DNA of 64,000 bases, from NCBI GenBank assembly GCA_947497455.1, contig CANMGU010000002.1:590506-654505 (forward strand). The letters are read 5' to 3'. The stretch comes from an uncultured Sphingomonadaceae bacterium. GTDB lineage: Bacteria > Pseudomonadota > Alphaproteobacteria > Sphingomonadales > Sphingomonadaceae. Of this stretch, positions 19,173 through 28,388 are shown piece after piece. The notes below the pieces were generated by a model. That model did not search any database, was not told the DNA's origin, and saw nothing but the letters and a program-made list of their open reading frames with translations. Position 1 is the first letter of the stretch; each line of letters begins with the position of its first letter. The position numbers and the translations under genes are program-made.

Positions 19173-20307
19173 GACGTATCCGTAAACCCCAGAGCGAGAA
19201 GCCCATGATCAGGGTTGCAAAAACCAGCGATATCCCGACGATCGCGTCCCAACCGCCCCAGGCGTAGGCGGCCGTGCCCAGCCAGCTCGACAAGCCGCCG
19301 CCGGTAAACATGATAACAATATAAATGGTCATCAATCGGGTGCGGATTTCTGGCGCGCGGCCGAACAGGATCGTGCGATTGGCAACATCCATCGAAGCGC
19401 CACCGAAATTGCTGAACAGGATCGGAAGGATCAGGATCCACAGGCTATGGCCGGCGAATATCAGCATCACCGCGCCGATCATCTGGGCAATAGCAAAAAG
19501 CATACGGGCTTTTTCAGCCCCGATCCTGTCTGCCAATCGGCCCGACCAGGGTGCGATGAACACATTGGTGCCTGCGAGCAGCGCAAGATAGCCGACGACA
19601 TCCACGCCATAGCCCATCTGTGGGCTGGTGATGTGCAGGCCTATGCCGAGCCATAGAGCCAGGAAAAAGCCGAAGGACAAAGCCTGCAACAGTCCCGCAA
19701 GCAATACATCCGGCATAGTTTTGATGATCGGCCAGAGTGAAGCGATTAGCGCGCCATAGCTCTCTTGCGGCTCGCTGTCATCGCGGAGCTTTTCATCTTT
19801 CTCCATGATCAGCGGCAAGATGACTAGCAGCAGGAGAGTTAGTGCGGTCCCCACCCAATAGGCTGAACGCCAGCCAAAATAATGCCCCAAGACGCCGGCC
19901 CCCGCCCGGCTGCCGAGCAGGCCGACGGTAATCCCAGCCGTTAGGATGCCGGTAACATGACCGATACGATCTGGCCGCACCCGTTTGGTGACATAGGCGG
20001 GCAGCAAATAGGGCGTGATGGTCGCAAAACCTAGCAGCGATGATGCTGCGACGAAGAGACGGAAATCCTGTGCCGTGGCCATAGCGAGCAGCGCCAGAAA
20101 CTGACCTGCGACAAAGGTGGTGACGAGCTTGCGATTGTTGATACGGTCACCAAGCGGCAAGAGCAGCAATATACCGAACGCCAGCGCAATCTGATTCAAC
20201 GCAGGCACTAATCCGAGCAGGGTACCGCTTACACCAAAATCATCACCCACGGGTGCAATGAGCGGATGGATATAATAGCCGTTCGCCACAGCGACGGCGC
20301 AAGCCAT
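19162..20307 (-). CDS. MFS transporter (start uncertain)
   Basis: A 12-helix major facilitator of 381 residues from the first ATG (20307), or about 406 residues if an upstream start is used. The intracellular loop between helices 2 and 3 (GDRINNRK) and its repeat in the second half (GRLADRIGAEKAR) are visible. The ATG at 20307 falls in the middle of the first membrane helix. The open frame continues upstream to a stop at 20395-20397 and encodes a plausible N-terminus (TDAATPSTKTAPRRISETKL), but the only near-cognate start there is a CTG at 20382-20380. Family resemblance is to drug/sugar efflux permeases; the substrate is unknown. Its end overlaps the convergent oxidoreductase gene. Confidence 0.85.
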   Translation of the reverse strand: MACAVAVANGYYIHPLIAPVGDDFGVSGTLLGLVPALNQIALAFGILLLLPLGDRINNRKLVTTFVAGQFLALLAMATAQDFRLFVAASSLLGFATITPYLLPAYVTKRVRPDRIGHVTGILTAGITVGLLGSRAGAGVLGHYFGWRSAYWVGTALTLLLLVILPLIMEKDEKLRDDSEPQESYGALIASLWPIIKTMPDVLLAGLLQALSFGFFLALWLGIGLHITSPQMGYGVDVVGYLALLAGTNVFIAPWSGRLADRIGAEKARMLFAIAQMIGAVMLIFAGHSLWILILPILFSNFGGASMDVANRTILFGRAPEIRTRLMTIYIVIMFTGGGLSSWLGTAAYAWGGWDAIVGISLVFATLIMGFSLWGLRIRPKA

Positions 20308-20460
20308 GGAAAAGAGAAACAGTTTCGTTTCGCTAATCCGGCGGGGTGCAGTTTTGGTAGAAGGTGTGGCTGCGTCGGTCAGTTTATCGGCTTTCTATCT
20401 TAGGCCAGAAAGGGCTTGCGATGCCCATGACGAAAGCGGAGCCCCAAGTCCTCTATTTGT

Positions 20461-21150
20461 TTAGCTAGCGTCGATCACTTTTTGCAACTCTTTCAGCACG
20501 TCGCCGTAGTTCCGATCATTCAGCAACTGCACGAGCTTGGGATCGGCGACGCTGGGATTGCCGCTGTCAAATGGCGGATGAGGATCATATTCCAGGCCGA
20601 GCTGCACCGCCTCGGCAAATTGCGGTCCGGCAATTTCGGCAATCACGGTCAGGGCAAAATCGATACCCGATGTGACCCCGCCAGCGGTAATGACACTGCC
20701 ATCTTTGACGACGCGCGCGGGCTCATAGGTTGCACCAAGTTTTTCGAGCAAGGACGTATAGGCCCAATGGCTGGTTGCGCGCTTGCCTTTCAGCAAGCCC
20801 GCCGCACCCAATGCCAGCGATCCGGTGCAAACCGAGGTTACATATTGCGCCCCCGCGGCCTGATCGCGCAGAAACTGCAAAGTTTCTTCATCCTGCATGA
20901 CATCGCGCGTGCCAAAGCCGCCCGGGACGCATAGAAGGTCTGCTCGCGGACAATCGGCTAGGTTCGTACTGGGCAACATCGCAAAGCCGCTGTCGGTCTG
21001 AATGGGCTGCACGGCCTTGGCCGCCGTATGGACAATAGCTCCCGGCATGCGCGCTAGAAACTGGGCAGGCCCGGTAAAATCAAGCTGCGTAATGCCGTCG
21101 AACAATAGAAAGACGATATGGAAAGGTTTTTGTGTGTCGGTCATGAGCAT
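20461..21150 (-). CDS. DJ-1/PfpI family protein, isonitrile hydratase-like
   Basis: A 229-residue class I glutamine amidotransferase-like protein. The nucleophile elbow cysteine is visible in VTSVCTGSLALGAAG, preceded by the early acidic residue in LFDGITQLDFTGP. The C-terminal part with PHPPFDSGNPSVADP is characteristic of isonitrile hydratases (InhA type), which turn isonitriles into N-formamides. The exact substrate remains an inference. It is on the same strand as the MFS gene downstream, separated by about 150 bp, and no other gene is linked to it. The ATG at 21144 (MTDTQKPF) is an equally good start, since the first two residues are M-L. Confidence 0.85.
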   Translation of the reverse strand: MLMTDTQKPFHIVFLLFDGITQLDFTGPAQFLARMPGAIVHTAAKAVQPIQTDSGFAMLPSTNLADCPRADLLCVPGGFGTRDVMQDEETLQFLRDQAAGAQYVTSVCTGSLALGAAGLLKGKRATSHWAYTSLLEKLGATYEPARVVKDGSVITAGGVTSGIDFALTVIAEIAGPQFAEAVQLGLEYDPHPPFDSGNPSVADPKLVQLLNDRNYGDVLKELQKVIDAS

Positions 21151-21298
21151 GTCTCCTTCGGTTCAAGAAATGCCCAGGCGCCCGACTGAAAATTGCATCT
21201 TTGACAATGCACCCGCTCCCCGGTGGTGAACCACCCTATCGCGCCAGTTGCGAGCTCTATCCTGATATCATCGCTGTACCCCTAAAGGCAATCCAGAA

Positions 21299-22552
21299 TT
21301 ATTCGGTGCGCAGTGCCTCGATTGGCGATAGACGCGATGCGCGCACGGCCGGATAACCACCGAATAGCAAACCGATAAATGCAGAGAATATGATCGCACC
21401 AACGCCGACTCCAACACCGATAGGCACCGGGAAATCCGCATAGACAGTCAGCGCTGTGCCGCCCGCAATAGCGAGTATCAGGCCCATAGCGCCGCCAATC
21501 ACGCAAAGCACTGCCGCCTCGACCAGAAACTGGTTGCGGATATCGCTGCGTTTGGCACCGAGGGCCATGCGTAGCCCGATTTCGCGGGTGCGTTCGGTGA
21601 CGCTGACCAGCATGATATTCATGATGCCAATTCCGCCGACCAGTAGCGAAATGGATGCGATTGCAACGAGCACAATCTGGAAGATACCGGTGACTTGCGC
21701 GGATTCTTTCATAAATTCTTCGGTCGTGCGAATGGTGAACGGGTTGATATCCTTGCCCCGCACCCGATAGCGTTCGCGCAGCAATTTTGTCATCTCGCGC
21801 TTCGCATCCGGCAACGATATTCCATCCTGAAAGCCGACGAACAACATTTGCAAATCATCGGGCCCCGCAAGGGAGTCTCCGGAAAATCGTTGGCGCATTG
21901 TGCTGATCGGCATGAGCGCGATATCGTCATTATCATTGCCAAAGCTCGACCCTTTGGATTCGGTAATGCCAATGACAGTAAACGGCGCGCGGTTGATACG
22001 AATAGTCTCGCCAACCGGATCAAAGTCGCCGAATAGTTTCCGTGCGACCGTGGGGCCAAGCACGACGACACGCGCAGCAGAGCGAACATCGGCATCGCTG
22101 ATGAAGCGGCCGTTCTCGGCGACAAGATTGGAGACTTTCCCATAGCCCGGGGTCGTACCAACCGCATTGGTTGAAGCATTGCGTCCGGCAACAATGAGTT
22201 GAATATTTGAGCGCAGTTGTGGGGCGATGTCGTCAATTCCGCTTATCTGCTTTTCGATCGCGCGTGCGTCGCGCATCGTCAGCCGTCCACGATCAAAGGA
22301 GCGCCGTCCGCCTTCCCCGGTATCTGGCTGCGGAAATATCAGCGCCATGTTGGAGCCTAGCGCGTTGATTGATTGCATCACCGACACCTGTGCGCCGGAC
22401 CCAACAGCCACCGCCAATGTTACAGCAAACACGCCAATCATGACACCCAGCGTGGTGAGGATCGAGCGCATCAAATTGGTGCGCAGTGCCGTCATTGCAA
22501 TGGCGACATTGACCAGCCATCCGGATGCCTGTTGTCTGATATTGCCGATCAT
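21299..22552 (-). CDS. ABC transporter permease, MacB/FtsX type
   Basis: A 417-residue permease with the MacB topology: a first membrane helix near residues 15-45, a periplasmic MacB_PCD domain (about 55-250), and three C-terminal helices (about 285-405) typical of the FtsX family. The motif RTREIGLRMALGAKR before the last helices is a family signature. In contrast to E. coli MacB, the ATPase is encoded separately by the upstream gene, whose stop overlaps this start by 4 bases. With the adaptor gene further upstream it forms a tripartite-type exporter of the MacAB kind. Last gene of the trio. Confidence 0.92.
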   Translation of the reverse strand: MIGNIRQQASGWLVNVAIAMTALRTNLMRSILTTLGVMIGVFAVTLAVAVGSGAQVSVMQSINALGSNMALIFPQPDTGEGGRRSFDRGRLTMRDARAIEKQISGIDDIAPQLRSNIQLIVAGRNASTNAVGTTPGYGKVSNLVAENGRFISDADVRSAARVVVLGPTVARKLFGDFDPVGETIRINRAPFTVIGITESKGSSFGNDNDDIALMPISTMRQRFSGDSLAGPDDLQMLFVGFQDGISLPDAKREMTKLLRERYRVRGKDINPFTIRTTEEFMKESAQVTGIFQIVLVAIASISLLVGGIGIMNIMLVSVTERTREIGLRMALGAKRSDIRNQFLVEAAVLCVIGGAMGLILAIAGGTALTVYADFPVPIGVGVGVGAIIFSAFIGLLFGGYPAVRASRLSPIEALRTE

Positions 22553-23253
22553 GAACTAACCTTCTGGCGATTGTTCACTGCGACATCCTCGATCACCTTG
22601 CCGTCACGAAATTCGATCCGGCGTTTGGCATGGTCTGCAATTTCCGCTTCATGGGTAACAACGATGATGGTGATGCCCTGTTCGTTCAGGCTTTCAAAAA
22701 TCTGCATGATGTCTTCGGACGTCTTGCTGTCGAGCGCGCCTGTTGGTTCGTCCGCGAGCAAGATTACAGGGTCGGTGACCAGCGCGCGGGCAATCGCCAC
22801 GCGCTGTTGCTGGCCGCCTGATAATTTGGCCGGACTGTGATCCAGCCTGTCGCCAAGTCCCATTTCTTCAAGTTTCGCCTTCGCTTTTTCCCGCCGCGCC
22901 TCAGTACCGAGACCGGCATAGATGAGCGGTACTGCCACATTGTCGAGCGCGGTTGTGCGCGCGAGCAGATTAAACTGTTGAAATACGAACCCAATTTTCT
23001 GGTTGCGCAATTCGGCCAGCGCATCACCATCGCGATCACTTGTCGCGATGCCATCAATGCGGACAATACCTGATGTTGGGATATCCAGACAACCAATCAT
23101 GTTCATGAAGGTTGATTTGCCGGAGCCACTTGCCCCCATGATAGCAACATATTCACCGCGTTCGATGGATAGCGAAACCCCATCGACTGCCCGTACTGTT
23201 TCACCGCCGAGCTCATATTTTTTAACCAGATCCTGGGTTTCAACAAGAGCCAT
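22549..23253 (-). CDS. ABC transporter ATP-binding protein, MacB/LolD type
   Basis: A 234-residue nucleotide-binding subunit. Walker A GASGSGKST (about residues 40-48), the Q-loop region, signature LSGGQQQRVAIARAL, Walker B VILLADEPTGALD and the switch histidine in VVTHE are all present. It lies between the adaptor gene (3-base gap) and the permease gene (4-base overlap), so the three are certainly one operon. It powers the MacB-like permease. The substrate could be a macrolide, peptide or lipoprotein-like molecule; the sequence does not tell. Confidence 0.94.
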   Translation of the reverse strand: MALVETQDLVKKYELGGETVRAVDGVSLSIERGEYVAIMGASGSGKSTFMNMIGCLDIPTSGIVRIDGIATSDRDGDALAELRNQKIGFVFQQFNLLARTTALDNVAVPLIYAGLGTEARREKAKAKLEEMGLGDRLDHSPAKLSGGQQQRVAIARALVTDPVILLADEPTGALDSKTSEDIMQIFESLNEQGITIIVVTHEAEIADHAKRRIEFRDGKVIEDVAVNNRQKVSS

Positions 23254-23256
23254 TAT

Positions 23257-24537
23257 CTAAGTGTTCCCGCGCGCAAATTCGTCCTCTTCTTCGTCCTCTT
23301 CATTTTCGAGATTCTTGGAACGGACGAGGACTTTTTCTTCTTCTGTCACCCCTTTGATGATTTCGACAAAATCTTCTCCGGCAAGGCCGATGGTAACAGT
23401 GCGTGGGTCCGGCTTGTAAGGATCATCGCTGGCCAACCAAATATTGGCGGTACGGTTTTTGAATTTCTCTTTGGAAGCCGACTTCTGATCTTTTTTGTCT
23501 TCATCGGGCCGGTCATCTTTGCGCGGGCGAAAGCGGATAGCGGGTGCTGGAACACGCAGCACATTGGTCTTGGTACCGGTTACAATTTCAACATTGGCGG
23601 TCATTCCGGTGAGCAATTTGCCTTGCTTATTGTCAACATCAAGGATCACCAGATAGCTGACGACATTCTGTTCTTCGGTGGCCGATTTGCGAATCTGGCC
23701 GACCTTGGCGACAAATGTGTCATCAGGGTAGCTATCCACGGTAAAGCGCACCAGCTGGTCTACCCGGACTTGCCCGATATCCGCTTCATCGACCGAGGCT
23801 TCGACTTGCATCCGGCTGGTATCGGCAGCAATTTCAAATAGGTTGGGTGTCTGGAAGCTGGCGGCCACGGTCGTTCCAGGCTCGACCAGCTTGTTGATCA
23901 CTACGCCGCTGGTCGGAGCAATGATTCGCGTGCGGTCGAGATCAAGTTGCGCAGAGGATAGTTCTGCCTCGCTCTGGGCTATTTGTGCGCGCCCGCTTTG
24001 TGCCTGGGCTTTTGCGGTGCTCAGCGACGCTCTGGCATTGGCCAGCGCATTGCGGGCCTGGTCGATCCCCGCCTTGGACACAAAGCCTTTGTCCGCAAGC
24101 TGCTGTTGCCGCCCATATTCACGGCTTTGCACTTCAAAGTCTGTTTGTGCGCGGATAATTGAGGCTTCGGCCTGTGCCAGCGTCGCGCGTGCCGAGGCCA
24201 CTTGCGCCCGCGCCTGAGTGACGCGCGCTTCGATCCGGGTGGGATCGATCCGGGCGAGCACTTGTCCCGCCGTCACCGGGGAGTTGAAGTCGACAAAGAC
24301 GTCAGTTACTTGCCCGGAAATTTCCGATCCGACATTGATTGTGTTGAGTGCTCTCAATTTCCCGCTGGCTGACACGATACGGGCAACATCACCGCGCGAT
24401 ACGGGTTCGGTGACATATTCATAACTCGCCGGTGAGGGAATAACGATCTTGTACAGAATTGCGATGACGACAAGGGCGATAAGACCTGAGACGTAAGGAT
24501 GAAGACGCATCCATGAAAATGCTTGTTTGATAATCAC
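23257..24537 (-). CDS. Periplasmic adaptor subunit, MacA-like (membrane fusion protein)
   Basis: A 426-residue membrane fusion protein. An N-terminal membrane segment (about residues 15-32) is followed by the split lipoyl domain (GKLRALNTINVG... and TSGVVINKLVEPG), a long alpha-helical hairpin rich in Ala and Gln (about 95-205), a beta-barrel domain and the membrane-proximal domain. The C-terminus ends in a very acidic run (about 411-420, ENEEDEEEDEF). A charged insertion (about 355-375, KDDRPDEDKKDQKS) is unusual. It is the first gene of a MacA-ATPase-MacB operon. No TolC-like outer-membrane gene is linked, so it probably uses one encoded elsewhere. Confidence 0.92.
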   Translation of the reverse strand: MIIKQAFSWMRLHPYVSGLIALVVIAILYKIVIPSPASYEYVTEPVSRGDVARIVSASGKLRALNTINVGSEISGQVTDVFVDFNSPVTAGQVLARIDPTRIEARVTQARAQVASARATLAQAEASIIRAQTDFEVQSREYGRQQQLADKGFVSKAGIDQARNALANARASLSTAKAQAQSGRAQIAQSEAELSSAQLDLDRTRIIAPTSGVVINKLVEPGTTVAASFQTPNLFEIAADTSRMQVEASVDEADIGQVRVDQLVRFTVDSYPDDTFVAKVGQIRKSATEEQNVVSYLVILDVDNKQGKLLTGMTANVEIVTGTKTNVLRVPAPAIRFRPRKDDRPDEDKKDQKSASKEKFKNRTANIWLASDDPYKPDPRTVTIGLAGEDFVEIIKGVTEEEKVLVRSKNLENEEDEEEDEFARGNT

Positions 24538-24612
24538 TTCACCTCTGTCTTAGCTAACTAAGTCACTATGACAGGTCGCTTGGTCTTAGGCAATAACCGG
24601 TTCACAGGAAAA

Positions 24613-25545
24613 TCAGTCGATAAACGGTGCGACCGAATGACGCTGCCCAATCATCAAGGCATCGGCGGTTAGCTTGAGCGGAGCCAGATCGACATTGGAC
24701 TGCCCGGATCGGACCAGATTTGCAAACTCCTCGTAGATCAGCTGATATTCCGCATTCGCATGCTGATCCACGATCACCTTATCATCAACTTTGAGCAAGC
24801 TGCCGCCGCGCTCCAGACTGAGCAAATAAGCATCGGTCTTCACCGTTATCGTCCAGATTTCATCACCTGTTATGCGAAAATCAAAATGAGCGCTGGCGTC
24901 TTCGGCAAAACTGCCTGAAAACTGTATATCTGCGGCAATTGGTGCCTGATGGTTTTCAGCCACAAACAGGCTGGCCTCATGGACATGAAAATCCACCGGC
25001 AGTATTTTGGTGGCGATGGACAGGGCGTTGATGCCGGGATCAAAGACACCGAAACCACCCGCCTCCCATATCCACGTCTGTCCAGGATGCCATTTGCGGA
25101 CATTTTCCCGCCAGTGGATCGCAAAGGACAATATTTCTTGATCAGCCAGAAGAGCAGCGGCCTTATCGACGGCCTCATTATATTGGGCATGCCATGTCGC
25201 GAACAGGGTCTGGCCGGTTGATTCTGCATTGGCGGAGAGATGTTCCACTTCCATCAGTGTCGCGCCGGGCGGCTTTTCTAGCAGGACATGCCAGCCTCTG
25301 CTTAACGCATCCCGGGCGATCTCGGTGCGCCCCTTGGGAGGTGTACAAAGGGCGATAGCATCCACCGCAACAGCGCTATCGGCCAGTTCTTTCAGTGAAG
25401 CAAAGACCGGAACACCTTCCGGGGATTCGCTACGACTGCTGACAATAGCGACCAGCTCAGCACCACTAGTCTTCGCTATGGCCGGGACATGCTGGTCTTT
25501 TGCGATTTTGCCATAGCCCATGATCGCGATGCGCAAATTGGTCAT
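24613..25545 (-). CDS. Gfo/Idh/MocA oxidoreductase, probable D-galactose 1-dehydrogenase
   Basis: A 310-residue NAD(P)-dependent sugar dehydrogenase. The Rossmann motif GYGKIAKDQHVPA is at the N-terminus, and the family motif EKPPGATL (catalytic Lys) and a WHAQYN segment follow. This pattern resembles D-galactose/L-arabinose 1-dehydrogenases, which make aldonolactones. It is divergent from the dehydratase-kinase-lactonase operon. The presence of KDGal kinase and KDPGal aldolase genes nearby favours galactose over arabinose as substrate, since the arabinose route would need 2-keto-3-deoxyarabonate dehydratase instead. It starts the De Ley-Doudoroff pathway. Confidence 0.82.
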   Translation of the reverse strand: MTNLRIAIMGYGKIAKDQHVPAIAKTSGAELVAIVSSRSESPEGVPVFASLKELADSAVAVDAIALCTPPKGRTEIARDALSRGWHVLLEKPPGATLMEVEHLSANAESTGQTLFATWHAQYNEAVDKAAALLADQEILSFAIHWRENVRKWHPGQTWIWEAGGFGVFDPGINALSIATKILPVDFHVHEASLFVAENHQAPIAADIQFSGSFAEDASAHFDFRITGDEIWTITVKTDAYLLSLERGGSLLKVDDKVIVDQHANAEYQLIYEEFANLVRSGQSNVDLAPLKLTADALMIGQRHSVAPFID

Positions 25546-25665
25546 ACTATCTCGTCCCCGGCCTGTCCCATCTTGAAATCACCTCTCTAGGCGGTAACGC
25601 GCATGACCTGTTGCTGTAAACTGTCTTGAAAGGCGACGACCGCTTGGGACATTCGGCTTGCATAA

Positions 25666-25681
25666 ATCATATCAATATGAT
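25666..25681. promoter_or_regulatory. 16-bp palindrome in the galactose dehydrogenase/dehydratase promoter region
   Basis: ATCATAT-CA-ATATGAT is a 7-2-7 inverted repeat in the divergent region, 60 bp before the preferred dehydratase start and 121 bp from the dehydrogenase start. It fits the pattern ATNNTATNAATANNAT shared with the palindrome at 32288-32303, so it may be the operator of the locus regulator, probably the GntR protein encoded at 29370. Confidence 0.45.
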
Positions 25682-25741
25682 CATGTGAATGACCGTCTGG
25701 CGCCGCTTTTGTCAAGCTTTGCTGACGACATAATAATCGTG

Positions 25742-27481
25742 ATGGGAAAACAGGTGACCGACAAAAAGGCCCGCAGAAGCGCCGCTATTTATGGCAAGCG
25801 TGACAGGGATGGCTTCATTCACCGTAGCTGGATGAAGAGCCAGGGGCTTCCCGACGACAGTTTTGATGGCCGTCCTATCATCGGCTTGTGCAATACATGG
25901 TCGGAGCTGACGCCCTGCAACGCGCATCTGCGTATCCTTGCGGAGCATGTGAAACGCGGCGTCTGGCAAGCGGGCGGCGTGCCGGTGGAATTTCCAGTAT
26001 CGTCTTTGGGCGAAACCCAGATGCGGCCAACGGCGATGCTGTTTCGCAATTTGCTGGCCATGGATGTCGAAGAAGCTTTGCGCGGCTACGCTATGGACGG
26101 GGTGGTTCTGCTTGGCGGCTGTGACAAGACAACGCCGGGTCAATTGATGGGAGCGGCATCGGTCGATTTGCCCGCTATTGTTGTTTCTTCCGGCCCAATG
26201 CTTAGCGGCAAATTTCGCGGCGAGACCATTGGATCGGGCACAGACGTCTGGCGTCTGAGCGAAGCAGCGCGAGCAGGTGAAATCAGTGAAGAGACATTTT
26301 TCAGTGCAGAAGCGGCCATGTCGCGCAGTGCTGGCGTGTGTAACACTATGGGTACGGCGTCGACGATTGGCAGTTTGAGTGAAGCATTGGGTGTCGCGCT
26401 GCCCGGCAATGCTTCCATCCCTGCCGTAGACGCACGCCGCCGGACGATGGCGCATGAAGCCGGACGGCGGATCGTGGCGCTGGTTGAGGAAGACCTGCCG
26501 CTATCCACTTTTTTGAGCCGGGAAGCCTTTGAAAATGCGATACTGGTTCACGCAGCCGTGGGTGGTTCAACCAACGCGGTCGTCCATCTGCTGGCGCTTG
26601 CGGGACGCTGCGGCGTGGATCTGCAGTTGGAGGATTTTGACCGGTTCTCGCGGGACGTGCCCTTGCTCGCTAATCTTTTGCCTTCCGGTGAATATCTCAT
26701 GGAGGATTTTGATTATGCCGGCGGGATGCCAGCAATCATGAACCGTATCGCCGACCGTTTGCGCGGTACGGCTCCGACCGTTGGGGGCCAGACGATTGGC
26801 GAGATCGCCAATTCAGGGGAGTGTTTCAATGATGCGGTCATTCGCCCGCTCGACAACCCTGTGCAAGATTCGTCCGGCACTTGGGTGCTACGAGGCAACC
26901 TGTGCCCGGGCGGCGCGATCATCAAGCCAAACGCCGCTACGCCTGAACTGCTGACGCACGAAGGGCCTGCAGTGGTCTTTGAATCGATCGAGGATTTCAA
27001 GGCAAGGGTCGATGATCCCGGCCTCGAAATCACCAAAGACTCGGTGATGGTGCTGAAACAATGCGGACCCAAAGGCTATCCAGGCATGCCGGAAGTGGGC
27101 AACATGCCTCTGCCCAAGAAACTGCTTCAGGCCGGCGTGCGTGACATGGTGCGACTATCGGATGCGCGGATGAGCGGAACGGCCTATGGTACGGTAGTCC
27201 TGCATATATCGCCGGAATCCCATCTCGGTGGTCCTTTGGCTTTGGTGCAAAATGGCGACCGGATCAAACTCGATGGTCCGGCTCGGTCGCTGTCGCTGCT
27301 CGTCGATGATGTCGAGCTTGAAAAGCGCAAAGCGGAGTTGGCGGCTCCACCCGCGCCGCCCAACAGCGACCGCGGCTATGTTCATCTCCATGTGAATCAT
27401 GTGGAGCAAGCCGACAAGGGCTGCGATCTTGATTTTCTGGTTGGTAAAAGCGGCGCCACCGTCACGCGTGAATCGCACTAA
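25742..27481 (+). CDS. IlvD/Edd family sugar-acid dehydratase, probable D-galactonate dehydratase
   Basis: A 579-residue iron-sulfur dehydratase of the IlvD/Edd family, in the branch of L-arabinonate/D-galactonate/D-xylonate dehydratases. Cluster ligands are C50 (LCNTW), C127 (GGCDKTTPG) and C200 (GVCNTMGT); K129 follows the second cysteine. Start ATG 25742 gives the family-typical MGKQVTDKKARRSAAIYG; the frame extends upstream to 25658 but over the palindromic regulatory site. The neighbours specify KDGal phosphorylation and cleavage, so the product is most likely 2-keto-3-deoxygalactonate. It replaces the enolase-family DgoD used by enteric bacteria. First gene of the operon dehydratase-dgoK-lactonase. 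Confidence 0.85.
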   Translation: MGKQVTDKKARRSAAIYGKRDRDGFIHRSWMKSQGLPDDSFDGRPIIGLCNTWSELTPCNAHLRILAEHVKRGVWQAGGVPVEFPVSSLGETQMRPTAMLFRNLLAMDVEEALRGYAMDGVVLLGGCDKTTPGQLMGAASVDLPAIVVSSGPMLSGKFRGETIGSGTDVWRLSEAARAGEISEETFFSAEAAMSRSAGVCNTMGTASTIGSLSEALGVALPGNASIPAVDARRRTMAHEAGRRIVALVEEDLPLSTFLSREAFENAILVHAAVGGSTNAVVHLLALAGRCGVDLQLEDFDRFSRDVPLLANLLPSGEYLMEDFDYAGGMPAIMNRIADRLRGTAPTVGGQTIGEIANSGECFNDAVIRPLDNPVQDSSGTWVLRGNLCPGGAIIKPNAATPELLTHEGPAVVFESIEDFKARVDDPGLEITKDSVMVLKQCGPKGYPGMPEVGNMPLPKKLLQAGVRDMVRLSDARMSGTAYGTVVLHISPESHLGGPLALVQNGDRIKLDGPARSLSLLVDDVELEKRKAELAAPPAPPNSDRGYVHLHVNHVEQADKGCDLDFLVGKSGATVTRESH

Positions 27482-27485
27482 ACTC

Positions 27486-28388
27486 ATGACAAAGCCTGCC
27501 TTTATTGCGATTGACTGGGGCACCAGCAATGCGCGATTTGTGTTGGCTGACAAAATGGGCGTGCGGCTTGATGAATCGCACGGCCCAGGCATCGCGAAAA
27601 TCGGCAATGCGGATGCGATTGAGGCGACTTGCTTTAATGCTATTGGTGACTGGATCGAACGGGACACTTCACTGCCGGTGCTGATGGCAGGTATGGTCGG
27701 ATCCAACATCGGCTGGCGTGAAGTTGCTTATGCCCAAACTCCGGCTTCAGCTAAGGCGATACTTTCCGTTGCATCGCGATTTGAAGCTCGGGGCGCAAGA
27801 TTTGCGATCCTGCCCGGTGTAAAGACTAATCGTGTAGGCGATGGCCTACCTGATCTTATGCGCGGTGAGGAAACGCAGATAATGGGTGCGGCGGAAGACG
27901 GCTTGATCTGTCTGCCGGGAACGCACTCGAAATGGGTCCAGCTATCAGGGGGGATGATAGCGACATTTCATACCGCGCAAACGGGCGAGCTTCTTGAGCT
28001 GATCGGTAAGCACAGCATATTGCTGAACCCAAGAAGAGCGCCAGCGGCAGTTGTTGGACATGCGTTTGCGGATGGGGTGGACGTGGCGCTTGCCAATGGT
28101 TTGGGGCTGGAGTCTTTGCTCTTCACCGTGCGTAGTAAGCAAGTTGCGGGTGATTTGCCCGACACGGAAGCTGATTCTTATCTGACGGGGCTTTTGGTTG
28201 GAGCCGAGATTCGCTCTGCATTGGCGATACATGATGATGTCAAAAACGTGCAGCTGATCGGATCACCTGGCCTGACCACTCTCTATGCCGCCGCACTCGA
28301 TAGGGCTGGCAAAAGTTCAATTCAGATAGACGGTCAGTCTGCCAGTCTGGCAGGCCTTACCAAAGCCTATCAGGAGATATTTGCATGA
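27486..28388 (+). CDS. dgoK: 2-dehydro-3-deoxygalactonokinase
   Basis: A 300-residue kinase of the DgoK family, which phosphorylates 2-keto-3-deoxy-D-galactonate at C6. The ASKHA-type phosphate-binding motif AIDWGTSNARF is at the very N-terminus, and further family motifs are LMAGMVGSNIGW and LPGTHSKWVQL. The ATG at 27486 comes 4 bases after the dehydratase stop; the longer frame from 27399 would overlap that gene. Its 3-prime end overlaps the lactonase start by 4 bases (ATGA type), so the operon is tightly coupled. The gene gives the best evidence that the pathway is for galactose. Confidence 0.92.
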   Translation: MTKPAFIAIDWGTSNARFVLADKMGVRLDESHGPGIAKIGNADAIEATCFNAIGDWIERDTSLPVLMAGMVGSNIGWREVAYAQTPASAKAILSVASRFEARGARFAILPGVKTNRVGDGLPDLMRGEETQIMGAAEDGLICLPGTHSKWVQLSGGMIATFHTAQTGELLELIGKHSILLNPRRAPAAVVGHAFADGVDVALANGLGLESLLFTVRSKQVAGDLPDTEADSYLTGLLVGAEIRSALAIHDDVKNVQLIGSPGLTTLYAAALDRAGKSSIQIDGQSASLAGLTKAYQEIFA

